A DNA stretch of 64,000 bases, taken from the NCBI RefSeq assembly GCF_013624435.2, contig NZ_CP061768.1, forward strand, positions 2,510,001-2,574,000, given 5' to 3'. Within the stretch, counting starts at the first letter, position 1. Each line of letters begins with the position of its first letter. Both the position numbers and the translations under genes were made by a program. Of the stretch, positions 27,271-36,476 are shown one piece after another. Under the pieces are notes generated by a model, which searched no databases, was not told the DNA's origin, and saw only the letters and a program-made list of their open reading frames with translations. Source of the stretch: Nocardioides campestrisoli. Its GTDB lineage: Bacteria; Actinomycetota; Actinomycetes; Propionibacteriales; Nocardioidaceae.

Positions 27271-28488
27271 ATGGACTTTGACGACACCCCCGAACAAGCA
27301 CGCCTGAGGGCGGAGGTGCGCGCCTTCCTGAGCGAGAACGCAGACGCTCTCGCGCACGGGGACGGCGCCTACCTGGAGGAGCCCGGAACCGAGCGTCTCG
27401 AGCACCTCCGGGACACCCAGGCCATGCTCTACGACGCCGGGATGATCGGGCTCACCTGGCCCGTCGAGTACGGCGGCGGCGGCGGCTCCAACGCCCAGCA
27501 GGCCGTGGTGAACGAAGAGCTGCACCGTGCCCGAGTCGCCGGCCCTGTGGGCCACGTGGGCCTGGGCATGTGCGGGCCGACCGTGCTCCACCACGGCAGC
27601 GAGGACCAGAAGCAGCGCTACATCCGGCGGCTGCTCCGCGCCGACGACATCTGGTGCCAGCTCTTCAGCGAGCCGGGCAGCGGCAGCGACCTGGCTGCGC
27701 TGCGCACCAAGGCCGTGCTCCAGGACGACGGCTGGCACGTGCAGGGCCAGAAGGTGTGGACCACCCTCGCCCAGCACAGCCGCTACGGCATCCTGCTGGC
27801 TCGCACCGACCCCGACGCCCCCAAGCACAAGGGCCTGACGATGTTCGTCATCGACATGCACTCCCCCGGCGTCATGGTCCGTCCGCTCAAGCAGATGAAC
27901 GGCCACGAGAGCTTCAACGAGGTCTTCCTCGACGACGTCGTCATCCCCGACTCCGAGCGCCTCGGCGCCGTGAACGACGGATGGCGCGTCGCCCTGACCA
28001 CCCTCATGAACGAGCGCATGGCGGTCGGTGGCGGCGGTGGCGAGATCGGTGTCCGCAGCGACGCCCTGCTCGCTCACGCCGCTGAACGGCTTCCGCAGCT
28101 GCCCGAGCAGAACCGGGTGCTCGCCACCGAGGCCCTGGGACGCGTGCTCACCGAGTCGCTGGCGGCCCGCTACACCGGCTACCGCCTGCAGACCGCGCTC
28201 GAGAAGGGCGTCGAGCCCGGTCCCGAGGGCAGCGCCGGCAAGCTCAGCGCCGTCCGCGTGGCCCACGCCACCGCCGACCTTGGTGTCCGCCTGCTCGGTG
28301 ACGACGCCGTCTTCGCCCGCTCCCGGGAGGGTGACTGGCGCTGGGCGACCTCCCAGGCCTCCACCCCCGGGATCGCCCTGGCAGGGGGAACCGACGAGAT
28401 CCTCCGCAACATCATCGGCGAGCGCGTCCTGGGACTTCCTTCCGACCGCGCAGCGGCCCGCCCCTCCCCCACCGCGCAGAACAGGTAA
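27271..28488 (+). CDS. Acyl-CoA dehydrogenase, large subunit of a heteromeric pair
   Basis: 405 residues starting MDFDDTPEQARLRAEVRAFL, the usual start of the large subunit; the open frame further upstream is non-coding. QLFSEPGSGSDLAALRTKAV near 132 is the flavin-contact region. The C-terminal segment reads ALAGGTDEILRNIIGERVLGLP, lacking the MCAD-type Glu, as in the large subunit at 16993. With the next gene, three bases downstream, it should form an alpha2beta2 acyl-CoA dehydrogenase for a bulky or branched acyl-CoA. Confidence 0.91.
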   Translation: MDFDDTPEQARLRAEVRAFLSENADALAHGDGAYLEEPGTERLEHLRDTQAMLYDAGMIGLTWPVEYGGGGGSNAQQAVVNEELHRARVAGPVGHVGLGMCGPTVLHHGSEDQKQRYIRRLLRADDIWCQLFSEPGSGSDLAALRTKAVLQDDGWHVQGQKVWTTLAQHSRYGILLARTDPDAPKHKGLTMFVIDMHSPGVMVRPLKQMNGHESFNEVFLDDVVIPDSERLGAVNDGWRVALTTLMNERMAVGGGGGEIGVRSDALLAHAAERLPQLPEQNRVLATEALGRVLTESLAARYTGYRLQTALEKGVEPGPEGSAGKLSAVRVAHATADLGVRLLGDDAVFARSREGDWRWATSQASTPGIALAGGTDEILRNIIGERVLGLPSDRAAARPSPTAQNR

Positions 28489-28491
28489 GCC

Positions 28492-29484
28492 ATGAACTTC
28501 GACATCGACGACGAGCAGCGCAACTTCGCGGACCACGCCCGCACCTTCTTCTCCGACCAGGCCGGTCCCGAGCATGCCCGGGCCCTGCTCGACGGTGAGG
28601 TCTCCGGTCCCGCTCCCGGCCGCGAGCTGCTCGACGAGCTGGGGTTCTCCTCCCTGACCATCCCCGAGGAGGCAGGCGGCGTCGGCGCTGAGCTGCTCAA
28701 CATGGCCCTGGTGGCCGAGCAGGCAGGCCGTCAGCTGGCCGCCCCCTCCCTGGCGACGGCGGCCCGTGCCACCGTCCTGCTCGAGGGCCACGACGAGCTG
28801 CTCGGCAAGGTGGCCTCCGGCGAGATCGCCGTGGCCGTCCTCGACGGACCGCTGGAGGAGTCGCGTCCATCCCTGGACGTGCGCACCGCCACCCACTTCC
28901 TGGCGCTGGACGGCGACGACGCCCTGGTGCTGGGCACCGGCACGGTCCTCGACGCCGAGGAGATCGACCCCACCCGCGGGATCGGTCGCGTCCGCCTGAC
29001 CTCGCACGAGGTCGCCGCCACCGGCATGGCCGAGCGCTGGGAGCGCGCGTCCCAGGTGGCCTGCGTGATCATCGCTGCCGAGAGCCTCGGCGCCGCTGAG
29101 CGCGTGGTCGAGCTGTCCCTGGAGCACGCCAAGCAGCGCGAGACCTTCGGACGGGTCATCGGCTCCTACCAGTCGGTCAAGCACGCCTTGGTGGACAACT
29201 GGGTCGGCGTCAACCAGCTCCGCTCGCTCGTCTGGTGGGCCGCCTGGGCTGCCGACCACGCCCCGGACCAGCTGCCCGTCGCCGCCTCCGCTGCCAAGGC
29301 CTACGCAGCCTCGACCTTCGAGGTCGCCTGCGAGACGCTGATCCACACCCTGGGCGCCATCGGCTTCACCTGGGAGCACGACGCCCACCTCTACTGGCGT
29401 CGCGCCAAGGTGGACCGTCTGCTTCTGGGCAGCGAGTCGGACCACCTGATCCGCGTCGCGGAGGCGTCGCTGCTTTCCGCCTGA
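28492..29484 (+). CDS. Acyl-CoA dehydrogenase, small subunit of a heteromeric pair
   Basis: 330 residues. MNFDIDDEQRNFADHARTFF start, EHAKQRETFGRVIGSYQSVKHALVD near 212, AIGFTWEHDAHLYWRRAK near 288. The shortened beta domain and absence of a YEGT segment mark it as the small partner of the preceding gene. The TWEHD(A/L)H-LYWRRAK motif is common to the small subunits of the actinobacterial sterol-type enzymes. Followed by a strong terminator. Confidence 0.9.
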   Translation: MNFDIDDEQRNFADHARTFFSDQAGPEHARALLDGEVSGPAPGRELLDELGFSSLTIPEEAGGVGAELLNMALVAEQAGRQLAAPSLATAARATVLLEGHDELLGKVASGEIAVAVLDGPLEESRPSLDVRTATHFLALDGDDALVLGTGTVLDAEEIDPTRGIGRVRLTSHEVAATGMAERWERASQVACVIIAAESLGAAERVVELSLEHAKQRETFGRVIGSYQSVKHALVDNWVGVNQLRSLVWWAAWAADHAPDQLPVAASAAKAYAASTFEVACETLIHTLGAIGFTWEHDAHLYWRRAKVDRLLLGSESDHLIRVAEASLLSA

Positions 29485-29521
29485 GACCGGCGAGACAGAC
29501 CGTCAGCCACGCTCGCCACAC

Positions 29522-29560
29522 GCGAAGGGCGCCCGGACCATCGGTCCGGGCGCCCTTCGC
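29522..29560. terminator. Strong stem-loop terminator (18-bp perfect stem)
   Basis: Bases 29522-29539 pair perfectly with 29543-29560 around a 3-base ATC loop. It lies between convergent genes ending at 29484 and 29616. Confidence 0.88.
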
Positions 29561-29615
29561 CTTCTCCGGCCGGCTGCTCGACGCTGTCTCAGCAGCCCCA
29601 GCCGACCGCGGCGAC

Positions 29616-30359
29616 TCAGATGTAGTAGCCGCCGTTGACGGCGATGTTCTGCCCGGTGACGAACCGCGCACCGTCGCTGACCAGGAAGGTGATCACCGGG
29701 GCGATGTCGCGGTCCGGGTCACCGAAGCGTCCGCCGAGCGGGACCTTCTGCTTGAGCAGCTCGTCGTAGGCGATCTTGCCCTCCTCGGAGAGCTTGTCGC
29801 GGTGCGCCTCGAGCATCGGCGTCGCAGCAGACGGGTGGACCACGTTGGCCCGGATGTCGAACGGCGCCCACTCCACGGCGATCGAGCGGGTCCAGGCGGT
29901 CACAGCACCCTTGGACGCCGCGTAGGCAGCACCGTTGGGGTAGGCCGTCAGGGCGGCCGACGACGCGAAGTTGGTGATGCTGCCGCGCTCGGACTTCTTC
30001 AGGAACGGCAGCACTGCCTGGTTGGTGTACACCGGGCCACGGGCATTGATCTCCATGACACGCTCCCACGACTGGTCGTCGAGCTCCGCGGCCGGCCCCT
30101 GGAGCAGGATGCCAGCGGTGTGCACGAGCGCGTCGATGCCACCCATCGAGGCCGCAGCCTCCTCGAAGGCGGCGAAGACCTGCTCCCTGTCGGTGATGTC
30201 GCACCGCAGGAAGCTCTGGCCCGCCGCGCGCGCGGTCTCCTGGCCCAGCTCCTCGGAGACGTCCATGGAGACCACCGTTGCTCCGGCATCGGCGAGCGAC
30301 CTCACGCACGCGGCACCCACGCCGCTGGCACCGCCGACGACCACAACCTTCTTGTCCAC
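29616..30359 (-). CDS. SDR-family dehydrogenase
   Basis: 247 residues. VVGGASGVGAACVRSLAD near 6-23 with MDVSEE after beta-2 (NAD-type Asp), HTAGILLQ near 81, Ser in NFASSAALTAYPNG and YAASKGA near 145. C-terminus FVTGQNIAVNGGYYI. A dehydrogenase for a secondary alcohol or hydroxyacyl-CoA; the exact substrate cannot be read. GTG start. It lies downstream of the hairpin at 30451-30480, so it is probably expressed from its own promoter. Confidence 0.87.
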   Translation of the reverse strand: MDKKVVVVGGASGVGAACVRSLADAGATVVSMDVSEELGQETARAAGQSFLRCDITDREQVFAAFEEAAASMGGIDALVHTAGILLQGPAAELDDQSWERVMEINARGPVYTNQAVLPFLKKSERGSITNFASSAALTAYPNGAAYAASKGAVTAWTRSIAVEWAPFDIRANVVHPSAATPMLEAHRDKLSEEGKIAYDELLKQKVPLGGRFGDPDRDIAPVITFLVSDGARFVTGQNIAVNGGYYI

Positions 30360-30450
30360 GTTCTCATCCTCTTGTTCGGGGGGACACCGGAGGTCTCGCG
30401 TCCGGACCTCGGTGGGGCGTGGCCGTGCCTCGGAGAGGACGAGGCCACGA

Positions 30451-30480
30451 ACGGGGCCGTGGCAGGTGCCACGGCCCCGT
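30451..30480 (-). terminator. Stem-loop terminator after hyuB
   Basis: ACGGGGCCGTGGCA (30451-30464) pairs with TGCCACGGCCCCGT (30467-30480) around GG. It lies 20 bases below the HyuB stop, ending the 30500-36352 operon. Confidence 0.82.
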
Positions 30481-30499
30481 CAGGGTCAGTGCTGCTCGC

Positions 30500-32563
30500 T
30501 CACGCGATGGCCGACCACCGCCGCGGCGTCGACTCGAAGCTGCGCTCCTCCGAGGCCAGGGCGACCTCCACGTGGAGCGCGTGCCCGGTGCGCGGATCCA
30601 GGTAGGCGCGGGTCTCCACACCCGGCGAGACCTCCTCGACCAGGACCGGGCAGCCGTCGCTCCAGTGCTGCGGAGCCTCGACCAGAACCGCACCGCTGCG
30701 GGTGCTCACCGCGTACCGGCCGCGCTGCTCGACGCCCGGAGCGATCGGGAACGTCTCCTCGCCGGAGAGGTCCGGCGCGTCGGTCACGGTCACTGCTGCC
30801 GGACGGGCAGCCTCGAGGCGCTCACGCAGGATGGCCTCGCGCCGCTGGTCCGAGCCGGACTCGACGTCCACGCCGTAGACCTCGAGGGCCTCTTCGGCGG
30901 TGATGACACCAGCGCCGACGTCCTGCTGGACGGCCTCCACCGGGCGCAGGAGCGGGTCGCCCCAGCCGCCGCCGCCTGCCGCACGGACGACGTAGCTGTG
31001 CCCGCTCGGCAGGGTGAATCCCTGGGTGAGGGTGCCGATCCTCTGCACGGTGCCGTCCGGCGCCATCAGCTCGATCTCGGCTCCGCGACCCGGCTGTCCG
31101 CCAGCCGTGCCCGGCATCGGGACGCAGCCGTGGCCGCCGATCGCGGCACCGGTGAGCTCGGAGGAGCCGTCGACGGTGAAGGCGAGGTCGACGCCGGCGC
31201 CGCCACGGTGCTCACCGGCACCGGACAGCCCGGTGGAACGACGGCGGTACTCGAAGCGGACCGGGTACCAGGCCTCGCTGACCTCGACGTCGTTGGTCTG
31301 GATCGCCGACTGCTGACCCACGAGGTAGAAGTTGTAGTCGGTGCCGTCACGGTCGTTGCCCGCGGGCGAACCGACGGCGGTGCCGTCGATCATGATCCAG
31401 GAGTCGGTCGTGCCGCTCAGGCCCACGCCGGAGAAGGTCACGATCGAGTTCGCCGACATGGTCTGCGAGCTGGACAGGAACGGACGGCTGGGGCTCTCCG
31501 GGGACGCCGCGACGGCCTGGTGGAACGTGCGCAGGGCAGCCTCACTGGCGTCGTGCGAGGCGATGATGTGGGCGCCGCCGACCGGAGCCGGGTGCACGCA
31601 GTTCAGCAGGCTGCCGACCGGGCAGTACACGTCGAGAGCGTCGTAGTAGCCCTGGTTGAGCGGCAGGTCACGACCGACCAGGCGCTGGAGCTCGACACCG
31701 ATCTTGCCCTTGACGATGTACTCCTTCGAGTTGAAGAAGTGGTTGGTCTGAGGCGCGGTCCCGGTGAAGTCGAAGCGGATGGTGTCGCCCTCGACGGTGG
31801 TGGTGCACGGGATCCGGTAGCGGTCCTCGTTCCACTCGGCCCAGCTGGTCGAACGGTAGACGCCGTCCTCGAGCAGCGCGATCTCGCGGCGCAGCGCCTC
31901 CTCCGTACGGCGGTTCAGCTCGTCGAAGCCGTTCATGAGCGCCTCGGCACCCACCTGGTCGGCGAGCTCCTGGAGCTTGGCGCCACCGACGTCGACACCC
32001 GCGGTGAGACCGCGGATGTCCATCTCGACCAGGTGGGCCATGCGGACGTTGTTGAGCAGGATGTTCCACGGGTCGCGCTGCTCGACGCCCTTGGCACGGA
32101 TCTTCACCGCGGGAAGGCGGATCGCCTCCTGGTAGCACTCGGTCGCGGCCGGCGCGAACGAACCGGGGACCAGGCCACCGACGTCGACCACGTGGGCCGA
32201 GTTGGCCATCCAGGCCACCAGCGTGTCGCCGGTGAAGATCGGCTTCATGATGAAGACGTCCTGGGCGTGCAGACCGCCACCACGGTGAGGGTCGTTGGCC
32301 AGGAAGATGTCGCCGTCGTGGATGTCGTCGCCGTGCTCGGTGAAGACTCCGGCGATGGCGTTCGTCGCGGCGAAGAAGTGGTAGGCGATGTGGCCGCCAC
32401 CGGACACCAGGCGGCCCTTGGCGTCGAGCAGGGTGCAGGAGTAGTCCCCACCCTCGACGACCAGCGGGCTGACCGCGGTGCGCTTGATGGTGGCTGCACC
32501 CTCGCCGCAGAACGCGTCGAGCTGGTGGCGCAGGACTTCGAGACCAATGTTGTCAAGATGCAT
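30500..32563 (-). CDS. hyuB: Hydantoinase B / oxoprolinase-type subunit
   Basis: 687 residues. Motifs GDIFLANDPHRGGGLHAQD near 97 and ELTGAAIGGHGCVPMPG near 470 are typical of HyuB. The family works with HyuA in N-methylhydantoinase, 5-oxoprolinase and acetone/acetophenone-carboxylase-type enzymes, which use ATP to open an amide ring or to activate a ketone enol for carboxylation. Its start lies inside the end of hyuA (11-base overlap), indicating coupled synthesis. No third acetone-carboxylase-type gamma subunit is seen, but a zinc-ribbon protein is encoded upstream. Exact reaction unknown. Confidence 0.9.
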   Translation of the reverse strand: MHLDNIGLEVLRHQLDAFCGEGAATIKRTAVSPLVVEGGDYSCTLLDAKGRLVSGGGHIAYHFFAATNAIAGVFTEHGDDIHDGDIFLANDPHRGGGLHAQDVFIMKPIFTGDTLVAWMANSAHVVDVGGLVPGSFAPAATECYQEAIRLPAVKIRAKGVEQRDPWNILLNNVRMAHLVEMDIRGLTAGVDVGGAKLQELADQVGAEALMNGFDELNRRTEEALRREIALLEDGVYRSTSWAEWNEDRYRIPCTTTVEGDTIRFDFTGTAPQTNHFFNSKEYIVKGKIGVELQRLVGRDLPLNQGYYDALDVYCPVGSLLNCVHPAPVGGAHIIASHDASEAALRTFHQAVAASPESPSRPFLSSSQTMSANSIVTFSGVGLSGTTDSWIMIDGTAVGSPAGNDRDGTDYNFYLVGQQSAIQTNDVEVSEAWYPVRFEYRRRSTGLSGAGEHRGGAGVDLAFTVDGSSELTGAAIGGHGCVPMPGTAGGQPGRGAEIELMAPDGTVQRIGTLTQGFTLPSGHSYVVRAAGGGGWGDPLLRPVEAVQQDVGAGVITAEEALEVYGVDVESGSDQRREAILRERLEAARPAAVTVTDAPDLSGEETFPIAPGVEQRGRYAVSTRSGAVLVEAPQHWSDGCPVLVEEVSPGVETRAYLDPRTGHALHVEVALASEERSFESTPRRWSAIA

Positions 32564-34646
32564 CGGAACGCACCTCCAATCGGAGAGTACGGCGCTCGCT
32601 CATCGTGAGCGTGGCACCGCGGGGAACGAAGACGGTGGTGTCGACGTCGTCGGCCAGGGCAGGTCCGGTCACGACGTCGCCGGGCAGGAGCTCGGTGGTG
32701 CGGTAGCAGGGGACGCTCTCGCGGCCGTCACGGCTCAGGTAGACCTCGCGGTGCGAGGCAGGCTCGGGCGCACCCTGCTCACGACGGCGCTCGTCCACCG
32801 GGAACGTGGCGCGCGGCAGCTGGCCGGTGGCGACGGCCCGGAGGAAGGTGACCTCGAGCTGGGCGTTCCGGCCTGCGGCGCCGGCGCCGTAGCGCGCCGC
32901 GTACCGCTGGAGGAACTCCTCGCGGACGACCTCGGGGTCGAAGGTGGTTCCGTCCAGGGTGACCGAGACCTCGGAGGTCTGGCGGAAGAAGCGCACACCG
33001 ACGTCGTAGGTGACCGTCCGACCGTCCTCGGGCACACCGTCGTCGCCGACATCGCGCCACACGGCCTCGCCGAGCTCCTTCAGGAGCGTGCTGACCTCCT
33101 CGGGCTCGATCTTGTCCAGCAGCGAGTCGGCGGACCGGATCCGCTGGCGCCGCACGTCGGCGGAGGCCGCACCGAAGGCGGAGAGCACCGAGGCCGCGGG
33201 CGGGGCGATCATGCGCGGGATGTTGGCCTGTGCCGCGATGCTCGCGGTGAAGAGGCCACCGCTGCCGCCGTAGGAGACCAGGGTGAGGTCGCGGGGGTCC
33301 AGACCGCTGGAACCGGCGTGGAGACGCGTCGCCTTGACCATCTCGGCCAGGGCGATCTCGCGGATCCCCCAGGCGGTCTCCTCGGCCGAGAGACCGAGCT
33401 TCTCGCCGAGACGGGCGCAGGCTTGGAGCGCCGCGTCGCGGTCGAGGGTCATCGTGCCGCCGACGAAGCTGCTCGGGTCGATGAAGCCCAGCACGACCAG
33501 GGCGTCCGTGATCGTGGCCTCGGTACCGCCGTTGCCGTAGCAGGCGGGACCGGGCTTGGCCCGGGCGGAGCGGGGTCCGACGCGCAGGAGGCCACGCCCG
33601 TCGACCCAGGCGATGGAGCCGCCGCCCGACCCGATGGAGAGGGTGTCCACGCGGGGCTGGGCGAGGATCATGCCGTGCAGCTCGCCGCGCTCGGAGCGCT
33701 GGGGCTGGCCGTCGGCGATGACGGCGAGGTCGAAGCTGGTACCACCCATGTCACCGCAGATGGCGTCGGGAAGCCCTTCGGCCACGCAGATCTCGGCGGC
33801 AGCCATCACGCCGGCGGCGGGGCCGGAGGCGACGAGGACGATGGGCGAACGGCGGGCCTCGGCCAGCGTGACGGTGCCACCGCTGGTCTGCAGCAGGAGC
33901 AGCGGCACGCGCAGGCCGGACGAGGCCAGCTCAGCCGCCAGGGCTTCGATGCCGTCCAGGGCGGTGCTCGTGACGGCGTTGAGGACGGCGACCAGGGTCC
34001 GCTCGTACTCGCGGATGCTCGGGTGCAGCTCGACACCGCTGAAGACCGGGAGGTCGGGGAACTCGGCGCGGACCATCTCCACGACGGCACGCTCGTTGGC
34101 CGGGTTCTTGAAGGACCAGAGGAACGAGACCGCCAGGGCCTCGATCTGGTGGTTGTCCACCAGGTCGCGCACCGAGGCGCGCACCTCGTCGATGTCCACC
34201 TCGACCAGGATGTTGCCGTCACGGTCCACGCGCTCGGCGACGCCGACCACGTCGCCCCGCTGGATCGGGGTCCACGGCGGGACGAGGTAGCCCTCCACCG
34301 AGACACGACGGCTGCGGGCCATCTCGACGGTGTCCTCGAAGCCGCGGGTGGTCAGCAGCCCGGCGCGGACGCCGTGCTTCTCCACGAGGGCGTTGGTGAC
34401 GGCGGTGGTGCCGAGGCCGAAGCGCTCGACCCTGCCGAGGAAGTCCTCGAGCTCGAGGCCGATCTCGGCCGCGACCAGTCGGCACGCTCCGAGGACGCCG
34501 CGACCGAAGTTCTCGGGGTCGGTGGGCGACTTCGCGCGCCACAGGGACACCCCGTCGCCGACGGCTAGGTCGGTGAAGGTTCCGCCGACGTCGATCCCGA
34601 TCGAGAAGCCTCCGGCTGCAGGCTGGGGGGCCTGGCTGGCGCTCAT
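32553..34646 (-). CDS. hyuA: Hydantoinase A / oxoprolinase-type ATPase subunit
   Basis: 697 residues. Two ASKHA-type phosphate loops are visible: GIDVGGTFTDLAVGDG near 16 and CGDMGGTSFDLAVIADG near 300, followed by GSGGGSIAWVD. HyuA binds ATP and phosphorylates the lactam or enol oxygen of the substrate held by HyuB. ATG 34646 follows AAGGAGA and is preferred over an upstream in-frame ATG. The gene follows the DUF35 and thiolase-like genes, so a ketone or cyclic amide produced by or fed to that pair is a reasonable substrate (inference). Confidence 0.91.
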   Translation of the reverse strand: MSASQAPQPAAGGFSIGIDVGGTFTDLAVGDGVSLWRAKSPTDPENFGRGVLGACRLVAAEIGLELEDFLGRVERFGLGTTAVTNALVEKHGVRAGLLTTRGFEDTVEMARSRRVSVEGYLVPPWTPIQRGDVVGVAERVDRDGNILVEVDIDEVRASVRDLVDNHQIEALAVSFLWSFKNPANERAVVEMVRAEFPDLPVFSGVELHPSIREYERTLVAVLNAVTSTALDGIEALAAELASSGLRVPLLLLQTSGGTVTLAEARRSPIVLVASGPAAGVMAAAEICVAEGLPDAICGDMGGTSFDLAVIADGQPQRSERGELHGMILAQPRVDTLSIGSGGGSIAWVDGRGLLRVGPRSARAKPGPACYGNGGTEATITDALVVLGFIDPSSFVGGTMTLDRDAALQACARLGEKLGLSAEETAWGIREIALAEMVKATRLHAGSSGLDPRDLTLVSYGGSGGLFTASIAAQANIPRMIAPPAASVLSAFGAASADVRRQRIRSADSLLDKIEPEEVSTLLKELGEAVWRDVGDDGVPEDGRTVTYDVGVRFFRQTSEVSVTLDGTTFDPEVVREEFLQRYAARYGAGAAGRNAQLEVTFLRAVATGQLPRATFPVDERRREQGAPEPASHREVYLSRDGRESVPCYRTTELLPGDVVTGPALADDVDTTVFVPRGATLTMSERRTLRLEVRSDAS

Positions 34647-34662
34647 GGCGCTCTCCTTGTCG

Positions 34663-35148
34663 TCATTCACATGCATGGGCAAATCCGTATCCAGTGAGGC
34701 CGGACAGGGTGTCGAGCAGGACGGCCCGCACCGGGGTGCCGGGTCGCAGTGCCTCACCACAGCGGCAGATGATGCGACCGGGAAGCCTGACGCCCGCAGG
34801 CATGTCGACGGCGCCGGTCAGGTAGGGCGCGAGTCCCTTCCAGGGGGCGGGCAGGCTCACTCCGCTGGGCGGCAGCGTGGCCACGGCCTCGTGTGCCCGC
34901 ACCGCCACGTTGACGGTGCCGGCAGGGTCGATGGCCTCCCAGTCCGCGTCGAGGCCCAGACAGGCGTGGCAGCCGGGGGCGAGCGGAAAACGGGCGGTGC
35001 CGCAGTCGCGGCAGCGCTGGACCTTGAGGAATCCCTCCGCGAGGCCGTCCCAGAAGCCGGCCACGTCGGGGTGGGAGTGCGGGTCGGGGCCGGGAGCAGC
35101 GTCCGCCCTCTCCAGCCGGAACTCGGGGGGCGCTTCGGCGGTCGACAT
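34663..35148 (-). CDS. Zinc-ribbon OB-fold protein (DUF35)
   Basis: 161 residues. Rubredoxin-like zinc ribbon with Cys46, Cys49, Cys60 and Cys63 (CRDC and CHAC), preceded by the helix HPDVAGFWDGLAEGFLKVQ and followed by an OB fold with PYLTGAVDMPAGVRLPG. DUF35 proteins pair with thiolase-like proteins; in sterol catabolism Ltp2 needs the DUF35 domain of ChsH2 for retro-aldol activity. The thiolase-like gene ends one base upstream of the stop-start junction, which fits a two-protein complex. Confidence 0.9.
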   Translation of the reverse strand: MSTAEAPPEFRLERADAAPGPDPHSHPDVAGFWDGLAEGFLKVQRCRDCGTARFPLAPGCHACLGLDADWEAIDPAGTVNVAVRAHEAVATLPPSGVSLPAPWKGLAPYLTGAVDMPAGVRLPGRIICRCGEALRPGTPVRAVLLDTLSGLTGYGFAHACE

Positions 35149-35149
35149 G

Positions 35150-36352
35150 TCAGAGCGTCCCTTCGTTGGTGAGCACGATGGAGTCTCCCCACGGGGTGCC
35201 CCACTGCAGCGCGGTGGCCCCCGCGATCTGGCGCGGCCCCGCCTCGCCACGCAGCTGGCGGACCATCTCCAGCATGTGCCCGAAGCCGTACAGATGACCT
35301 TCGGCGAGGCTGCCGCCGGAGGTGTTCATGGGGAGGGGCGAGTCGAGGTCGAAGCCGTTCTCGCTGAGGTAGGAGGCCGCCTCGCCGGGGGCACAGAAGC
35401 CCCAGCGCTCCAGCGCCATCCAGAGCATGTGGGAGAAGGGGTCGTAGGTGTAGAAGCCGCTGAGGTCGGCGCGCTCGAGACCGGCCATCTCCAGGGCTCG
35501 CGCACGCGCAGGAGCCACGTAGTCGTAGCTGGCCCCGACGCCGGCTCCCATACCGGGACGGGAGAAGAAGACGTACTGGTCGCGGCCACCAGTCATCCCC
35601 TGCATGCCGGCGACCGTCACCGTCGGTCGCCCGAGGTCCGCGGCCCGTTCGGGCGTGGTGACCAGGAGACAGGTCGAGGCGTCCACCATCTGGCAGACGT
35701 CGGCCATGCGCAGGGAACCCATGAGGACAGGCTCAGCGAGGTATTCCTCGCGGGACAACGGGACGTCGCGCAGCAGTGCCATGGGGTTGTCCGCCGCGTA
35801 GCGGCGCAGGGTGACCGGCACGGTCGCGAGGTCCTCGGAGGTGGCGCCGTAGCGGTCCATGTACTGCTGGAGCGCCATGGCCGCCCCCGCGCCGGCGCCG
35901 GGAGATCCGTGCAGCGTCCAGTTCGCGTAGGGGCCACCACCGTCGCGGAACGCCTCGTCGATGCCGCCCAACGAGGAGCTCATCGGCGGCAGGTGCTTGG
36001 CGTAGCCCGCCCCGGAGACGTGGCTGTTGATCACGGCGACCACGTCGGCCAGTCCGCACGTCACCGCCATGACCGCCTGCTGGATGGTGGATGCCGCCCA
36101 TCGTCCGTGCGTCCACAGCTGGCTGGCCCAGGTCAGGTCGAGGCCCGCAGCGACCGCGAACTCGTCGTAGTCGACGCCGCGGGGCGCCCCCCAGGCGGTC
36201 ACCAGACCGTTGACCTGGGACTTGTCCAGGTTGGCGTCGGCGAGCGCGGCGCGCAGCGACTCGAACTGGAGACGCATGGGGCTGCGACCCGGATCTGCAC
36301 CGATCTCGTCACTGGTGCCAATGCCCACGATGCAGGCCTGTGCGGCAGCCAT
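35150..36352 (-). CDS. Thiolase-like protein without the thiolase Cys (Ltp2/SCP2-type aldolase candidate)
   Basis: 400 residues of thiolase fold starting MAAAQACIVGIG. Where thiolases have the nucleophilic Cys, the sequence reads SQLWTHGRWAASTIQQAV (about 78-95) with no Cys. The C-terminal NTSGGSLAEGHLYGFGHMLEMV keeps the second active-site His region. This pattern is that of lipid-transfer-protein-like enzymes such as Ltp2, which cleave beta-hydroxyacyl-CoA by retro-aldol chemistry together with a DUF35 partner, encoded next. ATG 36352 follows AGAGGAG. It is the first gene of the minus-strand operon ending in hyuB. Confidence 0.88.
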   Translation of the reverse strand: MAAAQACIVGIGTSDEIGADPGRSPMRLQFESLRAALADANLDKSQVNGLVTAWGAPRGVDYDEFAVAAGLDLTWASQLWTHGRWAASTIQQAVMAVTCGLADVVAVINSHVSGAGYAKHLPPMSSSLGGIDEAFRDGGGPYANWTLHGSPGAGAGAAMALQQYMDRYGATSEDLATVPVTLRRYAADNPMALLRDVPLSREEYLAEPVLMGSLRMADVCQMVDASTCLLVTTPERAADLGRPTVTVAGMQGMTGGRDQYVFFSRPGMGAGVGASYDYVAPARARALEMAGLERADLSGFYTYDPFSHMLWMALERWGFCAPGEAASYLSENGFDLDSPLPMNTSGGSLAEGHLYGFGHMLEMVRQLRGEAGPRQIAGATALQWGTPWGDSIVLTNEGTL

Positions 36353-36410
36353 GGGACTCCTCTCGTCCGTGTGTCCTCCGGAGCCTGACGCTGTGACCGG
36401 AAGCACTTCG

Positions 36411-36431
36411 GTTGGTAACTGTCCGGCCAAC
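36411..36431. promoter_or_regulatory. Inverted repeat GTTGG-N11-CCAAC
   Basis: In the divergent region 36353-36517. The half-site GGTTGG/CCAAC is shared with the other candidate operators of the locus. Confidence 0.45.
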
Positions 36432-36476
36432 TACTGTTTCCTGTCAAGCGAGCCGACCTCATCATCCCAAAAAAAC

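Noticed and set aside
27253..29445. A 730-codon minus-strand frame opposite the acyl-CoA dehydrogenase pair
   Set aside because: Same reason: high-GC antisense frame lacking motifs, while both plus-strand genes have clear family signatures.
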